Assembly: GCA_017557665.1 (NCBI GenBank)
Contig: JAFYYI010000006.1
Location: 1-40,323 of the forward strand
Direction of reading: 5' to 3'
DNA from: Muribaculaceae bacterium
GTDB taxonomy: Bacteria; Bacteroidota; Bacteroidia; Bacteroidales; Muribaculaceae
Length of the DNA stretch: 40,323 nt
A program made the translations under genes and the position numbers. Positions 7,074 through 16,562 of the stretch are shown in pieces. The first letter of the stretch is position 1; each line of letters begins with the position of its first letter. The notes under the pieces are model-generated. The model worked only from the letters and a program-made list of their open reading frames with translations. It ran no database searches and was not told the origin of the DNA.

Positions 7074-9560
7074 TTACATCAGTTTTGTTAGTTCCTTTTC
7101 AATCTGTTTCAACCGGGAGTAGGCATCCGTCTCGCCCACTGTGTACGTCGGCGTGTCATGGGGGATGTCCAGCTTGTACTCATAGCCGATGATGCGGCTC
7201 GTCTTGCTGCCACCGGGCAGGGCGGCATGGGTAATGGTCACCTTGCTGCCGGCCTCAGGCAGACCAAAGGTCTTCTTGCCGTTGACAGTGCCACGGCCTC
7301 CCCACGCCCAGTCGTAGAAGTTGTCGCTCATCATCTGGCACTTGAATGTGAATTGGCCCTCCTCAATGGCATTGAGGTAGTTCCCCACAACGGTAAGCAG
7401 CTCAGACTCGGCGGCGGACACCAGACCGAGACCGGATATGGCCTTCGGGTTCCAGCCGGTCAGGAAGAATTCGTCTCCCTGACTGGGGCGCAGAAATTCA
7501 TTGGGGATGGTTGCGCCATAGTCCTCGTTACGGATTATGGTGTAAACCTGATCGTCATTGTTGAAGCCGACGTCAAAGGACATGCCGGCGAGTTTATAGC
7601 CGCTCACTCCAATCGTGGCAGGGGCAGTGAAACATGCTCGCAGCTTGTTGCCGTCCATGATGTACTTGGTGTTGAACACGAACGCGCTGCCATCGCTTTT
7701 TGTCGCCGTGAACTTGTATTGGGTCCAGTTCTGCCTGGACACGCTGCCGTCATCATGCACCGTCTCCTGAGTCTTCTGCTCGGTCGTCACGGTGTCCACC
7801 TTCAGCGAGAGCCGGGGGAATATCTTCTCAAAGACCACTGCCAGCTCCACAAGTTTCGTGTAGTGGTTCAAACCGGAGGATTGGACATACCTGTTAGCGG
7901 TGCCCAAGTGCAGGCGACGTTCGCCCACCTTACTCAACACGCCGCCGTCATAGTCGGGTGAGTAGTATGAGTAGGGTACCTGCATCAGGTTCAGCCACTT
8001 TTCCGGGATCGTGAAGGTGTCGTCGACTGCAACACCATCAGTACTGATGTAAGTCGTGCCGTCACGCTTGATATCACCGATATAGCTGAACATATCCTCC
8101 CCGTTAGCATAGTGCTTTGGGTTCAATACGGCAGCATAAGTGTGCCCGTTGCACACTATTTCAAGAGACTTACCTGCAGTGGCTGCTGTGCCTGTTGCAG
8201 CCAGTGATGGTTCACATTCAATATTGAAATCGGTGGTGTTATAGGTCTGGCTGGTGACAATTGATGCGGCCACATCGATAGAGATCTTACCTCGAGACGA
8301 TACTACACACGATCTGCTGATAGTGAATAGATGTGTCCAGTACCGGTTCCCCAAGGTGTCCTGGGAATTGGCTGTTACTGTCGCGGTGAGGGTCGATCCG
8401 CCAATTGTCACGGTAAAAGTCACCCTTTGGACTGAAAGATTACTCGAGGTGCGTATAGTAACGTCAAGTTCGCCTGTTATTGAATAGGTGTCTGGGGACA
8501 ACGTGGCAGATTTGACTTGGGCGGCCAGACCTGTTGAATAGGCCGAATCCCAATCCAAATTCCTGTTTTGAACCAATGTGCTCACACCGTCAACGGTAGC
8601 AGGGATCATTTCTGCAGTCAGCTTGCGATGGCTGTCACGCAAAACAAGCGAAGAGCCTGAGCCTGTTTTATTGTCTATAGTAAATACGAGGCGGCGGTCA
8701 TAGTCCTCGGGGATGTTTTCTGTGCCGCCGTATGCGTAGATGCGGTTCGCATACGTCTGTTGGTCCCGGCTCACGTCCATCTTCTCCACCGTGTCGCCCA
8801 CGATGAATTCAAGGGGCGTGTTGCTCAACTCGCATTTCCCGAAGTGGATAACGTTAATGTGCTCCACACCGTTCACCGTAACTGTCTCGCCTTCCGTGAC
8901 CCACCACTCGCACTCCCACTGCTCGGCCATCATGTTCAGCGCGGCAATCATGGAGCAGCCGTCATACACCAGGCACTTGACCTCGCCGGCCTTCGATGCC
9001 GTCGAATGGATGGCCACGATATAGTCCAGGCCATAATAGATGCCCTTCAGGTTGCACAACAGCTGCTGGGCATGGACCTGGAGACGGTCGGTCAGCGTCC
9101 ATTTGGCCTCCTTGCGGGTGAACACGCCATCATCGCTCGACGCGACGATATAGGTGGTGTTGCCCGATGTGGTGGCTACAACGGCATTCGAGGATGACGT
9201 CTCGACGATAGTAAGCGTGTGCAACAGGTTCCTCCATTCCATATAGCTCTTCTCGAACTTCAGCGAGTAGTCATAGCCGCCGGTCGTCGGGTTGTATTTG
9301 GGCATCTGCTCTTCTGTCAACATGAAGCGGCCGAAGATCTCGTCATTGAAATAATCGCCGATGGCAAAGTGGACTGCCTCGCCCAGCGAGAACTCCAGCT
9401 GGATGTAGTCCTCCTGCATCAGCATGTAGCAGCGCCGTGAGCGTGTCGTGATGGGCACGGTGGCGACAGTTACATCCGACGCGTTGAACATGTCAAGGCT
9501 CACGCCGCCCTTGCGCCTGATCGTGATCGTGGCCTGTGAACGTTGGCTTATTCCTATCAT
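7074..9560 (-). CDS. Tail-tip / baseplate hub protein (Tal or gp27-like, 828 aa)
   Basis: The gene follows the tape measure and Dit-like genes in the order normal for siphophages: tape measure, distal tail, tail-associated protein, receptor-binding proteins. The N-terminal 350 residues (EFSLGEAVHFAIGDYF, YDYSLKFEKSYMEW, then TYANRIYAYGG) resemble hub domains that form the tail tip, and the middle and C-terminal parts are beta-rich. No clear peptidase or muramidase motif was seen, so cell-wall degradation is not claimed. It overlaps the upstream gene by 4 nt (ATGA). The assignment rests on gene order and size and is fairly sure at the level of tail-tip protein. Confidence 0.75.
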   Translation of the reverse strand: MIGISQRSQATITIRRKGGVSLDMFNASDVTVATVPITTRSRRCYMLMQEDYIQLEFSLGEAVHFAIGDYFNDEIFGRFMLTEEQMPKYNPTTGGYDYSLKFEKSYMEWRNLLHTLTIVETSSSNAVVATTSGNTTYIVASSDDGVFTRKEAKWTLTDRLQVHAQQLLCNLKGIYYGLDYIVAIHSTASKAGEVKCLVYDGCSMIAALNMMAEQWECEWWVTEGETVTVNGVEHINVIHFGKCELSNTPLEFIVGDTVEKMDVSRDQQTYANRIYAYGGTENIPEDYDRRLVFTIDNKTGSGSSLVLRDSHRKLTAEMIPATVDGVSTLVQNRNLDWDSAYSTGLAAQVKSATLSPDTYSITGELDVTIRTSSNLSVQRVTFTVTIGGSTLTATVTANSQDTLGNRYWTHLFTISRSCVVSSRGKISIDVAASIVTSQTYNTTDFNIECEPSLAATGTAATAGKSLEIVCNGHTYAAVLNPKHYANGEDMFSYIGDIKRDGTTYISTDGVAVDDTFTIPEKWLNLMQVPYSYYSPDYDGGVLSKVGERRLHLGTANRYVQSSGLNHYTKLVELAVVFEKIFPRLSLKVDTVTTEQKTQETVHDDGSVSRQNWTQYKFTATKSDGSAFVFNTKYIMDGNKLRACFTAPATIGVSGYKLAGMSFDVGFNNDDQVYTIIRNEDYGATIPNEFLRPSQGDEFFLTGWNPKAISGLGLVSAAESELLTVVGNYLNAIEEGQFTFKCQMMSDNFYDWAWGGRGTVNGKKTFGLPEAGSKVTITHAALPGGSKTSRIIGYEYKLDIPHDTPTYTVGETDAYSRLKQIEKELTKLM

Positions 9561-10054
9561 TCTGTTTCCTCCTCGTTAGGGTTAGAACTGGTCAATGTCA
9601 GCGTCGGGGCGGTGCCCAGACCGAGCGTCGGGTAACGCTCGATGAAGCGCACGGCAAACTTGCCCAGCGTGCCGTTATAGGCGGCGAACTGCGTACATGA
9701 CAGGTACTGCAGCCTGAACTGAAGTTGTTGGCCATATATCGTGTACGAGAGTATCACGCCCTCGGGGACGTTATTCACGGCGGCGATGAACGCACGCAGT
9801 TTCGTCACGAAGTCCGCAAACGTGGACGCGATCAGGTGCATCTCAAGCGTCAGCTCGCGGGAGGCATAGTGAGTGTCGGACCAGATGTCGACACGCTTGC
9901 CGTCCTCAAGGCGGGACTCGTTGCTGATGCGCTCTTTCAGGGCGGGAGGCGTGAGCAGCACGGACAACGCGCCGTCGCTCAGGGATATGCCGTACTCGCT
10001 CTTGAGGTCGTGCGTCCCGTTCCAGTTGAATATCGTGCAGGTTCCTCTTGGCAT
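9557..10054 (-). CDS. Distal-tail-like protein (165 aa)
   Basis: A small beta-rich protein (ELTLEMHLIASTFADFVTKL; FRLQYLSCTQF; GKFAVRFIERYP) encoded directly after the tape measure, where distal tail (Dit) or tail-completion proteins lie in siphophages. The start is 2 nt after the tape-measure stop, and its stop overlaps the next ATG (ATGA). The C-terminus is acidic (NEEETE). The role is inferred from position and general fold; no enzymatic motif is visible. Confidence 0.68.
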   Translation of the reverse strand: MPRGTCTIFNWNGTHDLKSEYGISLSDGALSVLLTPPALKERISNESRLEDGKRVDIWSDTHYASRELTLEMHLIASTFADFVTKLRAFIAAVNNVPEGVILSYTIYGQQLQFRLQYLSCTQFAAYNGTLGKFAVRFIERYPTLGLGTAPTLTLTSSNPNEEETE

Positions 10055-10056
10055 GG

Positions 10057-13000
10057 CTATAGCGTTTTAATCTTGTCTGCAATACTATTTATCGCGTCAC
10101 CGAACTGCGAGGCGATCCTGGTGTAGCGCGCGATGTCCTCCAGATGACCGTTACCGATCAGCATCAGATTCCGCATCTCGCTCAACGCCGTGCCGCTCGC
10201 CGTCAGCACAACCGATAGGCTCTGCAGGGAACTCACAGCAGCAGCCAGCGACTGGTTCTCGCGCTCCTGCCCGATCTGCAACGCCGTCAGCCTGCCGTTC
10301 AGCTCGTCGCCCTGCTCCTGAGTGAACGAGGACACAGCTTTGTAAGCGCCGCTGCCTTCGCCGGTGCTGCCCCAGCCGAACTGCTCGCGCAGCAGCTCGC
10401 GGTCTTTCAGCGCCTGCTGCGTGATGTCGTCCCACTCCTTGCGCAGTGCGTCCTGCTCGGCCTTGTCGATGCCGTCGGTCTCAGCTGCCTTCCTGAAGTT
10501 CTCATACCACTTATCGATCATTGGCTTGTACTGGTCGGCGATGAGGGCACCGATGATTGCCTCACGCAGGTATTCTTCGAAGTTCTCGGCAAAGTCCGCG
10601 CTGTCGCTGTCCAGGTCTGTCAGCAGCGACTTGAAGTTGTCTTCCACACTGTCAAGCGACACGCCCGTCAGCTTCTCCGCATACGCCGCTGCGGCCTCCT
10701 CGAGCTCTTTCCAGTACTCGATGTAGTCGTCCATGTACTGCGACGCGTCCTGGTAGCCCTCGGCAGCAAGCTGCTTGATGTGGGCATACACGTCTGGCGC
10801 ATCCTTCGCCACCTTGTGCATCTGCTCGCTCGTCAGCGTCCAGAACTCGCCCGCGCTCGTCACGCTCTTGCCCACGATGGCCGAGATACGCTGCCACTCG
10901 CTGGCATTGATGCTGTCATTGATCTTGCTGTTCGACGAGCCCTTGCCGCCGATGCCCAGGAAACCGTTGCTGTATGCAGCGCCCATACGGCGCAACTGCT
11001 CCTGAGTGTTCTGCTGGCTCTGCTCCAGGTTGGCAAGCATCTGCTTGTACACCTCGCCGGCATCCGAGAATGATGCGTCACTCAGCTCGTCGGTCAACTC
11101 CTCGACACTGTAGCGCAACGCCTCATTGCTCGCCGTCAGCCGCTCCATGTCCTCAGCCAGCGTTTTGTCGCTGTCACCCATCCCAGCGATGCCCCACGAG
11201 CCCAGAGCGTTGCCAAGCGTGCGGATAGAGCCGTACACGCCGTTGATCACACCCATGACGTTGCCGCTCTTCAGGCTCTCCCACGCCTCGGTGGCATATT
11301 TCGAGGACTCGGCAAATTCGCTGAAGCCTTTTCCGAATTTCGTGTCATCAAGATTCAGCTGCTCGATGAAGTCCATCGCGCTCTGCACGTTGTCGTTGAT
11401 CGTGTGCACGATCTTGTCGATGATGGCTACGGTCTGGGCCATGCTGCCGCCGGCAGCCTCGCTCGCAGTGGCGGCCTCACCCATCGCCGAGGACACATTG
11501 TCGGTGGCGGCGGCAAAATTCTGCTCACTGCCGGCAAGGTTGTCAATCAAACCCTGCAGCTCCTCCAGGCCTTTGCCCTTGAAGTTCGACAGGAGCTGGT
11601 CGGCATTCTCTACCTTGATGTCCTTCGCGTCAAGCTTCACGCCATATTTCAGTGCCGCTCCCTGGATAGCGGCCTTCGACTTGTTCACGTTCGCCAGCGC
11701 ACGCTCATATTCCTTCTGAGCCTCCACGGCGCGCTCCTGGGCACGCACGGCCTCCTCCTCAAGCTGCTTGCGGCGCTCAAGTTCTGGAATCGTCAGGCCA
11801 AACACGTTGCGCCACTCGTTCTGCTTGGCGACAATCTGGGCCTCTATCCGGTCGATCTGCTCCACCACGCTCTTGTAGTCAGTCGCAGTCAGCGTCGCAT
11901 CCTTCAGGTACTTGTTAAGCTGGTCACGCAACCCGCCCAGGTGTTCCACCGACAACCGGTCCAGGTCTCCGAACACCTCGTCCCAGTGGATCGTGTCCTT
12001 GAAACGCGAGAAATCAAGCTCCTTCTCCAGCTTCTGCTGCTCAGCACGCAGCGACAACCGCGCGCCCTCAGTCTCGGCCTCCTCTATCTTCTTGGCATAT
12101 TCCTGGGCAATGGCCAAGCGCTGCTGCTGATAATTCCCGTACTCACGCAGAAACGAAGTGAGGGCAGCGGTCTCATTATCCTGAATCTCTTTCAGTGAGT
12201 TGGCATATACCTGATTGGCGGCGGCCATACGTTTCTTGAAGGCATTGTTCTCTTCATCAGTGTATGCTTCATTGCTGGACGCCTTCTTGTATTCTTCACT
12301 TTCGTAGAACTTCTTGCCCTCGTTTTTCTTCTGGGCATCCCAGAGCTTCTTGGCTTCATCAATACGCTTCTGGCGCAGATCCTCATACCATCGCGTTACC
12401 GATGTAACTTCTTTATCCCGGGCAAGCTCAATTTCAGCAAGGGTCTTTTTGGTACCCTGGCGCATGGCACGGATCTCAGCCTCACGCACCTCCAGTTCCA
12501 GATCTGCCGACTTGCGCCCCTGCTCGGTCATCTGATGCAGGTGAATCTCGGTGATCTTGTCATATTCATCGGCTTGCTCCTTGGCTATACGCGCCCTATC
12601 TCGGGCGGCTTTCTCAGCAGCACGTTTTTGCCTGGCTAATTCCTTGGGATCGGTATAGGTCGGTTCTTTGGTAGGTGTAGTGGTCTCTTCTTTGATTTCC
12701 TCAGTGATGCCATACATCTCCTTGTATAATTCAATGCTCTCCAGTGTGGCCCTATTGGATTTCTGGATGTCATAGGCCAGTTCTTTGACGCTCACACGGA
12801 AGTCCACAATACCGTCAGTGGCATTCTTGCCCCATCGGGTAGTCCACATGGTTGCCTTCTCAAGATCCTTCCAATCCTGGGCATCCATGTCCTTGCCGTC
12901 ACCTTGAGTGGCGAACTTGAAGAATTTCTTATACAGCTCTGTTCCTCTCGCTTTGCCATACTTGTCAATGAGTTTCTTGTAGGCATCATCGAGTTTTTCC

Positions 13001-14412
13001 TGTACCACTTTGTCGTTAGCATCCATCTGCTTATCGACAAATGACTTTAGTTGACGAGCAGCGATTGACCTTCTGATGGCATCAGTCAGTTTGTCATACA
13101 TCAGAGCCAGATTACCGACTTTGGCCCATTCAGCCTCAAGGCCGGCATAATACTGGCTGTATTGGTCAATGATCTGCTGCTTGATTTTCTTATACGCCTC
13201 GCTGCCCTCTTCCGCTTCGAGCAGCTTCTTATAGAGGGCATCAAGTTTTGACATTTCACTTGCCGTGCTGGCGTCAACACCAGCAGCTGCTTCCTCCAGG
13301 CTTTTCTGCGCCTCATCAAAGGCATCCGTGGCAGTAGCAGCTGCGACAATGGCAGAGACAAGAGCAGACAAAGCGACCGCTGCTGCAACGTAGGGATTGG
13401 CAAGCATAGACTTGTTAAGGGCGTCTTGGGCAACCTTGAGAATGGTTGTCTTTGCTGCAGCTGCTGCAGCTGCTATACCGTGCGCCTGCTCTACCGCAGT
13501 GACCGTAATCACGGCAGTCTTATATACACCATAATTGGCAATGAGGAGACCGATGGCCTTTGCAACAGCCTCGTAGTTCTCGACCAGTTTGGTTACACCG
13601 CTGATTGCACCGGTGATAATGCCTTCACTCTTTGTGCCGACCTCGTTGAATGCCGCATCCACAGCATCACTGAGCATCGACATCTGGCCTTCAATAGTCT
13701 TTGCGGCATTCTCACTCATGTTAAAGAACTTGCCGCCAGCACTGGTGGCATCAATGAAAGCCTGTTGAACCTGCTGAGCGGAGATCTTGCCCTTGCTCAT
13801 CTCGTCTTTGAGCTGCGCAATGGATTTGCCTGTCTTCTCAGCTATCACGGCCAATGGGTTAAATCCGGCATTGATCATCTGCAGCAGATCCTGACCCATG
13901 AGTTTGCCGGTGGCACTCATTTGTGAGAAAGCCACCGACAGCTGCTGGAACTTGCCGCTCTCGCCCATCGATATGTCTCCGATGGCTTTGATATAACCTG
14001 GCACTTTCGCAGCCTCAACGTCAAAGCTCAGCATCGTCTGCGTCGCCTTTGTGATGTCACCGAACTCAAGCGGGGAAATCTTGGCATAGTCGCGCACCTG
14101 GGACATCAGCTCATCAGCCTTCTCCTTGCTGCCCAGCATCGTCCGGATAGCCGTGTCCGCCTTCTGGAACTCACCACGCACGCGCACCATATCTCCAATG
14201 AGCTGCTTGAACACAGCAGCACCGCCAAAGGCAGCAAGGTACTTGCCCATGGAACTGCCCATCGACTTGCCGATACTGTCAAACTCGCGCTGCATCTTGC
14301 CGCCCTCGACCTTGACCTCATCGGTGATGCGCCTCACCTGAGCCTTCACCTCTTCACTGCCAGACTTGAAAGCCCGGGAATCCAGACTGATGACAAACTT
14401 TACCTCCGACAT
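10057..14412 (-). CDS. Tail tape measure protein (1451 aa)
   Basis: Sets tail length and is ejected with DNA into the host. The N-terminus (about 1-220) fits the tape-measure N-terminal domain: an MQREFDSIGKSM helix, then KADTAIRTMLGSKEKADELM, then SQMSATGKLMGQDLLQMINA and GISAQQVQQAFIDAT-like segments. Two alanine-rich hydrophobic segments follow (IGLLIANYGVY...AAAAAAAK near 290-325 and NPYVAAAVALSALVSAIVAA near 340-360). After that comes a long charged coiled coil (about 580-960, many K/E/R/A), and a second helical region runs to the C-terminus. The size implies a tail of roughly 200 nm by the usual 0.15 nm per residue, so a long non-contractile tail is expected. It starts 2 nt after the preceding stop. 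Confidence 0.93.
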   Translation of the reverse strand: MSEVKFVISLDSRAFKSGSEEVKAQVRRITDEVKVEGGKMQREFDSIGKSMGSSMGKYLAAFGGAAVFKQLIGDMVRVRGEFQKADTAIRTMLGSKEKADELMSQVRDYAKISPLEFGDITKATQTMLSFDVEAAKVPGYIKAIGDISMGESGKFQQLSVAFSQMSATGKLMGQDLLQMINAGFNPLAVIAEKTGKSIAQLKDEMSKGKISAQQVQQAFIDATSAGGKFFNMSENAAKTIEGQMSMLSDAVDAAFNEVGTKSEGIITGAISGVTKLVENYEAVAKAIGLLIANYGVYKTAVITVTAVEQAHGIAAAAAAAKTTILKVAQDALNKSMLANPYVAAAVALSALVSAIVAAATATDAFDEAQKSLEEAAAGVDASTASEMSKLDALYKKLLEAEEGSEAYKKIKQQIIDQYSQYYAGLEAEWAKVGNLALMYDKLTDAIRRSIAARQLKSFVDKQMDANDKVVQEKLDDAYKKLIDKYGKARGTELYKKFFKFATQGDGKDMDAQDWKDLEKATMWTTRWGKNATDGIVDFRVSVKELAYDIQKSNRATLESIELYKEMYGITEEIKEETTTPTKEPTYTDPKELARQKRAAEKAARDRARIAKEQADEYDKITEIHLHQMTEQGRKSADLELEVREAEIRAMRQGTKKTLAEIELARDKEVTSVTRWYEDLRQKRIDEAKKLWDAQKKNEGKKFYESEEYKKASSNEAYTDEENNAFKKRMAAANQVYANSLKEIQDNETAALTSFLREYGNYQQQRLAIAQEYAKKIEEAETEGARLSLRAEQQKLEKELDFSRFKDTIHWDEVFGDLDRLSVEHLGGLRDQLNKYLKDATLTATDYKSVVEQIDRIEAQIVAKQNEWRNVFGLTIPELERRKQLEEEAVRAQERAVEAQKEYERALANVNKSKAAIQGAALKYGVKLDAKDIKVENADQLLSNFKGKGLEELQGLIDNLAGSEQNFAAATDNVSSAMGEAATASEAAGGSMAQTVAIIDKIVHTINDNVQSAMDFIEQLNLDDTKFGKGFSEFAESSKYATEAWESLKSGNVMGVINGVYGSIRTLGNALGSWGIAGMGDSDKTLAEDMERLTASNEALRYSVEELTDELSDASFSDAGEVYKQMLANLEQSQQNTQEQLRRMGAAYSNGFLGIGGKGSSNSKINDSINASEWQRISAIVGKSVTSAGEFWTLTSEQMHKVAKDAPDVYAHIKQLAAEGYQDASQYMDDYIEYWKELEEAAAAYAEKLTGVSLDSVEDNFKSLLTDLDSDSADFAENFEEYLREAIIGALIADQYKPMIDKWYENFRKAAETDGIDKAEQDALRKEWDDITQQALKDRELLREQFGWGSTGEGSGAYKAVSSFTQEQGDELNGRLTALQIGQERENQSLAAAVSSLQSLSVVLTASGTALSEMRNLMLIGNGHLEDIARYTRIASQFGDAINSIADKIKTL

Positions 14413-14414
14413 GA

Positions 14415-15095
14415 TTAACTAAACATTCCAATGATACGTTGTGCGTTCCTTGGATCATCACCACTGATGACATCCCCATCAAGCAGATGCAACGGCACAC
14501 GCTTGCGTTCCTCTTCGCTCAGGATCACCTGCGTCACCTTGTCCGCCATGAGCACCGTCAGTGTAGCATACGATATGCCCCACACCAGATACTCGTAGGT
14601 CCAGCCATAGCGCTGCAATGCGGCGTCTATCAGCTGCCCGAATATTGTCTTGCCGCCAAATGTCGGCGTATTGTTCTTCTTGTATGCACTCACCTTGCGC
14701 AGCCGCTCCACTTCCTTGACGATACCGCTCGACTGCAGGAAATCCTCCACCTGCGTGCTTGACAGCAACTCTATAAGCAGTGTGGACAGCTCATCCGTTT
14801 CTACATGACCATCCAGATATGCAGCACGTTCCTCAATCAATCCGGTATCCATCGCCTCGTCACGATCAGCACACGACCACAACGCGATCAGGCGGCAGCA
14901 CTGCAGCCGGTCACGCTCTGCAGCTGCTATCACTGAAACAACTGGATCGCCCCCCAGATCAAGACCCAGCACGTCAAGACCGCCCTTCACCATCATCGTA
15001 ACGCCCAGCGACGGAGGGTACAGCGTGAATCGACGACCAGCCACCTCAATCTCGTTGCGACGTTCCAACAATATGTCAATACCTCTTGTGTCCAT
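14415..15095 (-). CDS. Tail assembly chaperone-like protein (226 aa)
   Basis: The gene lies between the tail tube and tape measure genes, the normal place of the tail assembly chaperone that coats the tape measure during assembly. The protein is alpha-helical and starts with a short beta segment (IEVAGRRFTLYPPSLGVTMM), which is common in such chaperones. I found no convincing slippery site for the usual G/GT frameshift, and the next gene starts 2 nt after the stop, so a single-product chaperone is more likely. Assignment is by position. Confidence 0.62.
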   Translation of the reverse strand: MDTRGIDILLERRNEIEVAGRRFTLYPPSLGVTMMVKGGLDVLGLDLGGDPVVSVIAAAERDRLQCCRLIALWSCADRDEAMDTGLIEERAAYLDGHVETDELSTLLIELLSSTQVEDFLQSSGIVKEVERLRKVSAYKKNNTPTFGGKTIFGQLIDAALQRYGWTYEYLVWGISYATLTVLMADKVTQVILSEEERKRVPLHLLDGDVISGDDPRNAQRIIGMFS

Positions 15096-15107
15096 TGCTT
15101 AAATCAA

Positions 15108-15142
15108 GCGGCAGCGAGCAGCATTAGCATACCCGCTGCCGC
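15108..15142 (-). terminator. GC-rich hairpin after the tail tube gene (attenuator-like)
   Basis: Arms GCGGCAGCG (15108-15116) and its complement (15134-15142) form a 9-bp stem with a 17-nt loop in the gap between the tail tube gene and the next gene. On the minus strand it is followed by TTGATTTAAG, a weak T-rich run. A partial terminator or 3'-end stabiliser would explain how the abundant tube protein is made in excess of the genes downstream. Confidence 0.5.
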
Positions 15143-15169
15143 GAATAATAGTCTACACAGCGTGTCGCT

Positions 15170-15712
15170 TTATGCTGCCACGCCAGATGTGATCTTGAAC
15201 TTGCCGGCATTGGTGGACGTGCCTTCGGTAGCATAGTACTGGCCCCATTGGATGGCCTTTCCGGTCGTGGGTACGTTGATTGATAACGTAATCTCCCAGA
15301 AAGCGCCTTCCCCTGCCGTGTATGTCTCTATGATGCTCACCGAACATGAGGCGCAGAAAAAGCCAGGGGTAGCATTATTCTTGGGAATCAGGCACACGGC
15401 CACCTTGTTTTCGGTGTACTCCGTGGTGCTTCCTGACTTGTACAACGCAGATGGCAATTGGCGCAGAGAGCCGCTATCCTCTTTAGCCATACGCACTTTC
15501 ATCACCAGCTCAAGGGTGGGATCCTTGTATTGCGTGTCCTCGGCTGCACCACCCTCGATTTTTGCCTCAACCTTTTCGCCCTGTTGGCCGGTCAGTTGTG
15601 TACTGTCCTCAGCAGGGGTGGCGATCTTTTCAAAGTCAAAGGTGTTTGCTCCGACGGTTTTGCCCTGAACAGCAAAGTAGATTTCGGGTTTACCCCATGA
15701 AATGTTTGGCAT
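15170..15712 (-). CDS. Major tail tube protein (180 aa)
   Basis: A small beta-rich protein (DPTLELVMKVRM; VAVCLIPKNNATPGFFCA; GAFWEITLSINVP) encoded just upstream of the chaperone and tape measure genes. Size and place fit a siphovirus major tail protein that polymerises into the tube. A GC-rich hairpin (15108-15142) follows the gene. The start at 15712 (MPNISWGKPE) is preceded by an A/T-rich leader. No close family motif can be named from the sequence alone, so the call depends on order and composition. Confidence 0.75.
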   Translation of the reverse strand: MPNISWGKPEIYFAVQGKTVGANTFDFEKIATPAEDSTQLTGQQGEKVEAKIEGGAAEDTQYKDPTLELVMKVRMAKEDSGSLRQLPSALYKSGSTTEYTENKVAVCLIPKNNATPGFFCASCSVSIIETYTAGEGAFWEITLSINVPTTGKAIQWGQYYATEGTSTNAGKFKITSGVAA

Positions 15713-15730
15713 AATACTTTGATTTTAATG

Positions 15731-16297
15731 TTACACTTGTTTGATAATTCTTGAAATAGTCTTGATCCGGCCCAATAACAGGCCTGATATAATGCCGATG
15801 AAAAGCCATTTCAACGCCGTTCTAATGCCGTTGGGAGGCTTCTCTTTGACCTCCTCGCGCTGCTCGCTGTACAGCTGATAACCGGCTTCGGCCAACGCGT
15901 CAATGGCGCGTCTCTGTGTCGCAATGGTCTCTTCATAGCGTTCGCACTGCAGCTGCAGGCTGTCACACGTGGCCTCCACGACTATCACCTCCGGCTTGCC
16001 TGCGGTGCCAGCCTGGCGCTGCACTTTGACGTTTGCCTGACCGCTGCGACCGCTCCAGCTCGCGCCCTGAGGGGTCGATAGCAGACTGTCAGCCGCTATC
16101 ATCAGCGTCACCCGGCTCTCCGGGACGCTCACCGGGGCCATCCGCTTTATGGTCACGCTGGCGACGCTGTCCGCCAGGCGGGTCACGTGGGCCGATGCCG
16201 CCTCGCCCATCTGGCTTGCGCTGCTCGTCTTTCGGCTGCTCGCGCATCCTGCGCAGAACAGGGCAATCAGCACTATACTTGCAACTGTTGGCGTCAT
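15731..16297 (-). CDS. Lipoprotein with C-terminal membrane segment, outer-spanin-like (188 aa)
   Basis: The start chosen is the ATG at 16297, giving MTPTVASIVLIALFCAGCASS, a signal peptide with lipobox LFCAGC (Cys18). A longer reading to 16399 would hide this signal. The middle is rich in Ala/Ser/Arg, a coiled-coil stretch (CDSLQLQCERYEETIATQRR) follows, and a second hydrophobic segment lies near the C-terminus (LKWLFIGIISGLLLG). The first 209 nt overlap the upstream gene in another frame, as Rz1 overlaps Rz. The overlap, lipobox and neighbouring amidase suggest an outer-membrane spanin. The second membrane segment is atypical for Rz1 and could mean a protein that bridges both membranes by itself. 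Confidence 0.65.
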   Translation of the reverse strand: MTPTVASIVLIALFCAGCASSRKTSSASQMGEAASAHVTRLADSVASVTIKRMAPVSVPESRVTLMIAADSLLSTPQGASWSGRSGQANVKVQRQAGTAGKPEVIVVEATCDSLQLQCERYEETIATQRRAIDALAEAGYQLYSEQREEVKEKPPNGIRTALKWLFIGIISGLLLGRIKTISRIIKQV

Positions 16298-16550
16298 CAA
16301 TCGCTTTGCGCAATCGTGCCATCTCGCGCTTCGTCGCGCTGAGGTCTCTTCTTGTCGCATTAAGTTCCTGTTTAAGCGGTTCAACAATGTTCTCCACAAG
16401 GATACGGGTGGCCTGCTCAGTGTTGGTGATGTTCACGGTGTCGGCCTCGGCACGCGCCTTGCGGGCCTGGCTGCGCCATGTCAGCAGGAAAGTCAGCAAC
16501 CCGACCAGGCCGCTGCTCAATGCCATATTCAACACGTCATTCCAGTCCAT
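16089..16550 (-). CDS. Small membrane protein with coiled coil, inner-spanin/Rz-like (153 aa)
   Basis: One membrane segment near the N-terminus (ALSSGLVGLLTFLLTW, residues 10-25) is followed by a charged helical region (ARKARAEADTVNIT...LKQELNATRRDLSATKREM, 26-80) and a Gly/Pro/Arg-rich low-complexity tail. The tail is where the overlapping lipoprotein gene is read in another frame, so its odd composition may come from that constraint. It lies between the amidase and lipoprotein genes. An inner spanin is the best guess; a DUF2730-like Mu membrane protein is the alternative. Confidence 0.62.
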   Translation of the reverse strand: MDWNDVLNMALSSGLVGLLTFLLTWRSQARKARAEADTVNITNTEQATRILVENIVEPLKQELNATRRDLSATKREMARLRKAIDDANSCKYSADCPVLRRMREQPKDEQRKPDGRGGIGPRDPPGGQRRQRDHKADGPGERPGEPGDADDSG

Positions 16551-16562
16551 ATCGCTTGATCG

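Noticed and set aside
7158..14341. Many plus-strand frames of 60-267 codons opposite the tail genes
   Set aside because: Shadows of well-supported minus-strand tail genes; no recognisable domains.
14415..15095. Frameshifted tail assembly chaperone (G/GT type)
   Set aside because: No convincing slippery heptamer near the end of the gene, and the tape measure starts 2 nt after the stop.
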